A DNA stretch of 64,000 bases from Yersinia massiliensis CCUG 53443 (lineage in GTDB: Bacteria > Pseudomonadota > Gammaproteobacteria > Enterobacterales > Enterobacteriaceae). The stretch is taken from positions 1 to 64,000 of the forward strand of contig NZ_HE997651.1 of NCBI RefSeq assembly GCF_000312485.1, given 5' to 3'. Shown in pieces: positions 61,474-64,000 of the stretch. Under the pieces are notes generated by a model. That model saw only the letters and a program-made list of their open reading frames with translations. It ran no database searches and was not told the origin of the DNA. Position 1 is the stretch's first letter; each line of letters opens with the position of its first letter. Position numbers and translations under genes: made by a program.

Positions 61474-62298
61474 ATGCAGTTCTCCAAAATGCACGGTCTT
61501 GGCAACGACTTTATGGTTGTCGATGCAGTTACCCAAAATGTTTACTTTTCGCCGGAGTTAATCCGTCGATTAGCAGACCGGCACACTGGCGTGGGCTTTG
61601 ACCAGATGTTGGTGGTGGAACCGCCTTACGATCCTGAACTGGACTTTCACTATCGTATTTTTAATGCCGATGGCAGTGAAGTTGCGCAGTGTGGCAATGG
61701 TGCGCGCTGTTTTGCTCGTTTTGTCCGGCTAAAAGGCTTAACTAATAAACGTGATATCCGTGTCAGTACCCAAACTGGCCGTATGGTATTGAGTGTCACG
61801 GAAGATGAATTGGTGTGCGTGAATATGGGCGAACCCAATTTTGACCCGCAAGCCGTTCCTTTTCGCGCCACTAAAGCGGAGAAAACCTATATTTTCCGTG
61901 CGGCGGAACAAACGGTATTATGCGGTGTGGTGTCGATGGGCAATCCCCACTGTGTGCTACAGGTTGAGGATGTTTCGGTCGCCAATGTTGCGTTGCTGGG
62001 GCCAGTATTAGAAAGCCATGAGCGTTTCCCTGAACGGGCTAATATTGGTTTTATGCAAGTGGTTAGCCGCGAAAGTATCCGTCTACGGGTGTATGAACGC
62101 GGTGCGGGTGAGACCCAAGCGTGTGGTAGCGGGGCTTGCGCCGCCGTCGCGGTTGGTATCCAGCAATCACTGCTGGACGAAGACGTCACGGTAGAACTGC
62201 CGGGCGGCAGTTTACATATCAGTTGGAAAGGGCCAGGCTATCCGCTGTATATGACGGGGCCAGCCACCCATGTATATGATGGATTTATCCATCTATAA
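61474..62298 (+). CDS. dapF: Diaminopimelate epimerase DapF
   Basis: This 274-residue enzyme, the E. coli length, converts LL- to meso-diaminopimelate for lysine and peptidoglycan. The two catalytic cysteines are C73 in AQCGNGARC and C217 in QACGSGACA. It begins 90 bases after lptM with GGAG upstream. Confidence 0.97.
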   Translation: MQFSKMHGLGNDFMVVDAVTQNVYFSPELIRRLADRHTGVGFDQMLVVEPPYDPELDFHYRIFNADGSEVAQCGNGARCFARFVRLKGLTNKRDIRVSTQTGRMVLSVTEDELVCVNMGEPNFDPQAVPFRATKAEKTYIFRAAEQTVLCGVVSMGNPHCVLQVEDVSVANVALLGPVLESHERFPERANIGFMQVVSRESIRLRVYERGAGETQACGSGACAAVAVGIQQSLLDEDVTVELPGGSLHISWKGPGYPLYMTGPATHVYDGFIHL

Positions 62299-62335
62299 CT
62301 ATTGATAACAGGTAATGAAGTATGACGGGTGTGAC

Positions 62336-63040
62336 ATGAAAAGTTATGAGGAGCAGGCGTTAGCGGGCATCGAGTTAGATGACGATGCTGTCATGCAGTA
62401 CTTATTGCAAAATCCCGACTTCTTTATCCGCAATGCCCGTCTGGTCGAACAGATGCATATCCCTCATCCGGTTCGAGGCAGTGTCTCGCTGGTAGAGTGG
62501 CAACTGGGGCGGCAGCGTAATCAGATTGGCCAGTTGGAAGAAGAAATCACCTTGCTGATGGAACAAGCGGGCTTGAACGAAGTGCTGTTCAACCGTTTGC
62601 TGCAACTTCAAAGCCATCTGGCCGCCGCCACTAGCTTGCAAGATATGCTCAATCGCTTGCAACGTTGGGCCAGAGAGTTCGGGCTAAGCGGTGCCAATAT
62701 TCGGTTGTTTAACGACCGCTGGCACATCGGCGCACCCTCTGATTTCGCTCATTTAGGGCTGTCCCGCCATGCTTTCGAACCGCTGCGTATTCAACGGCTA
62801 GGCAGTGATAATCATTATCTCGGCAGCTTAAATGGGCCTGAACTGCTGCTGTTATTGCCTCAGGCAAAACAGGTCGGTTCTGTGGCACTGTCATTGCTGG
62901 GTAAAGAAGGTGATTTGGGCGTGGTTATCTTTAGCAGCCGCGATACACAGCATTATCAGCAAGGCATGGGTACCGTGATGCTGAGTCAGTTGTCCACGTT
63001 ATTGCCAAGCCTGCTGGAGCGTTGGATAGAACCAGTATGA
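62336..63040 (+). CDS. yigA: DUF484 family protein YigA
   Basis: This 234-residue protein (E. coli 235) has a GAF-like fold with the family segments [11 protein letters not shown] and [15 protein letters not shown]. The function is unknown. The ATG at 62336 aligns with the E. coli start MK; an upstream in-frame ATG at 62315 would add 7 residues and has AGG very close, so the start is uncertain. It overlaps xerC by four bases (ATGA). Confidence 0.88.
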   Translation: MKSYEEQALAGIELDDDAVMQYLLQNPDFFIRNARLVEQMHIPHPVRGSVSLVEWQLGRQRNQIGQLEEEITLLMEQAGLNEVLFNRLLQLQSHLAAATSLQDMLNRLQRWAREFGLSGANIRLFNDRWHIGAPSDFAHLGLSRHAFEPLRIQRLGSDNHYLGSLNGPELLLLLPQAKQVGSVALSLLGKEGDLGVVIFSSRDTQHYQQGMGTVMLSQLSTLLPSLLERWIEPV

Positions 63041-63948
63041 CCGAATTCAGCGCCTCACTTGCCCCGCAGGTAGAGGCTTTCCTGCGCTATCTTAAAGTGG
63101 AGCGTCAGCTTAGCCCCCTCACTATTACTAGCTATCAACGCCAATTACAGGCGCTCATGGAAATGGGCGAACAAATGGGATTGGCGCATTGGCAAGCGCT
63201 GGATGCTGCGCAAGTGCGCTCATTGGTTTCCCGCAGTAAACGTGCCGGTTTGCACGCCTCCAGTCTGGCTTTGAGGCTCTCGGCGTTGCGCAGCTTCCTT
63301 GATTGGTTGGTTAGCCAAGGTGTGTTAATCGCTAATCCAGCCAAAGGGGTCAGTACGCCACGCGCTGGCCGCCATCTGCCAAAGAATATTGATGTCGATG
63401 AAGTGGATAAACTGCTGGATATCGATCTTAATGATCCATTGGCAGTACGCGACCGTGCGATGCTGGAAGTGATGTACGGCGCGGGGCTGCGTCTCTCTGA
63501 ACTGGTTGGCATGAACTGCAAACACGTGGATTTGGCCAGCGGTGAAGTTTGGGTCATGGGCAAAGGCAGCAAAGAACGCAAAGTGCCGATCGGTAAAACG
63601 GCGGTGACATGGTTGAATCACTGGCTGGCGCTGCGTGAATTGTTCGAACCGCAAGACGATGCCATCTTTTTGGCCAACACAGGCAAGCGAATTTCAGCGC
63701 GTAATGTGCAAAAACGCTTTGCAGAGTGGGGCGTGAAGCAGGGCGTCAGTAGCCATATTCACCCGCATAAATTGCGCCACTCATTCGCTACCCACATGCT
63801 GGAATCCAGCGGCGATCTGCGTGCAGTGCAAGAGTTACTCGGTCATGCCAATCTGACCACCACACAAATTTATACTCATCTCGACTTTCAACATCTGGCG
63901 ACAGTGTATGATGCTGCTCATCCACGGGCCAAACGAGGCAAATCCTGA
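63037..63948 (+). CDS. xerC: Tyrosine recombinase XerC
   Basis: This 303-residue recombinase (E. coli 298) acts with XerD at dif to resolve chromosome dimers. The catalytic set is complete: R152 in GAGLRLSE, K176, H244 and R247 in [10 protein letters not shown]270 in LLGHANL and Y279 in TQIYTH. The ATG at 63037 overlaps the yigA stop. It ends over the yigB start (TGATG). Confidence 0.97.
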   Translation: MTEFSASLAPQVEAFLRYLKVERQLSPLTITSYQRQLQALMEMGEQMGLAHWQALDAAQVRSLVSRSKRAGLHASSLALRLSALRSFLDWLVSQGVLIANPAKGVSTPRAGRHLPKNIDVDEVDKLLDIDLNDPLAVRDRAMLEVMYGAGLRLSELVGMNCKHVDLASGEVWVMGKGSKERKVPIGKTAVTWLNHWLALRELFEPQDDAIFLANTGKRISARNVQKRFAEWGVKQGVSSHIHPHKLRHSFATHMLESSGDLRAVQELLGHANLTTTQIYTHLDFQHLATVYDAAHPRAKRGKS

Positions 63949-64000
63949 TGCACTTTTATCGTCCACTTGAGCGTATTTCCGCCATTACCTTCGATTTGGA
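63948..64000 (+). CDS. yigB: HAD-family hydrolase YigB, partial (5' end)
   Basis: Only the first 17 codons are in the window ([17 protein letters not shown]), matching E. coli YigB up to the start of HAD motif I (FDxD). YigB dephosphorylates FMN in E. coli. It overlaps the xerC stop by one base, in the order yigA-xerC-yigB known from E. coli. Confidence 0.9.
   Translation, partial: MHFYRPLERISAITFDL

Overview
The window is a chromosomal segment of an enteric gammaproteobacterium, most likely a Yersinia species. Gene order follows the Escherichia coli rrnC - ilv - rho - enterobacterial common antigen (ECA) - hem - cyaA - xerC region almost gene for gene. The differences, together with ERIC-type repeats, point to Yersinia: a galactofuranose-type ABC transporter next to the rrn-distal tRNAs, an exo-polygalacturonase beside rep, and a five-gene chaperone/usher cluster beside ilvC. 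The species cannot be fixed by eye.

Layout. 1-300: end of an rrn operon (tRNA-Asp, tRNA-Trp, terminator). 837-5389: ytfQ-ytfR-ytfT-yjfF sugar ABC transporter. 5376-8333: hdfR, maoP and the comM-like AAA+ gene yifB. 8652-15314: the branched-chain amino acid operon with leader peptide IlvL, attenuator, a 16-codon ilvX and ilvG-M-E-D-A; ilvG is intact. 15705-17471: an unrecognised AT-rich gene for a repeat-rich hydrophilic protein, set between ilvA and ilvY and flanked by two copies of one 21-bp terminator sequence. 17504-20039: ilvY and ilvC, divergent around a clear IlvY-type operator. 20167-26306: chaperone/usher fimbrial operon (minus strand) with two chaperones. 26919-34321: ppiC, rep, a secreted GH28 polygalacturonase with a KdgR-like operator, gppA and rhlB. 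34440-36631: trxA and rho. 36913-50162: the complete ECA cluster wecA-wzzE-wecB-wecC-rffG-rffH-wecD-wecE-wzxE-wecF-wzyE-wecG. 50515-51906: yifK. 52054-52556: tRNA-Arg, -His, -Leu, -Pro. 53119-53338: the small RNA GlmZ behind a sigma-54 promoter with GlrR- and IHF-like sites. 53586-57628: hemCDXY (minus strand). 58090 to the end: cyaA, cyaY (minus), lptM, dapF, yigA, xerC and the first codons of yigB.

How the genes work together. The ilv block makes isoleucine and valine, with attenuation at ilvL and IlvY control of ilvC. The ECA block takes UDP-GlcNAc to undecaprenyl-linked trisaccharide, flips it, polymerises it and sets chain length. hemC and hemD make uroporphyrinogen III. The accessory genes (sugar uptake, fimbriae, pectin breakdown, the unknown repeat protein) each sit at a junction between core genes that are neighbours in E. 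coli. The unknown gene at 15705-17471 is the best candidate for something undescribed. Its C-terminus faintly resembles the ends of type I-secreted proteins, but that rests on memory and would need a profile search.
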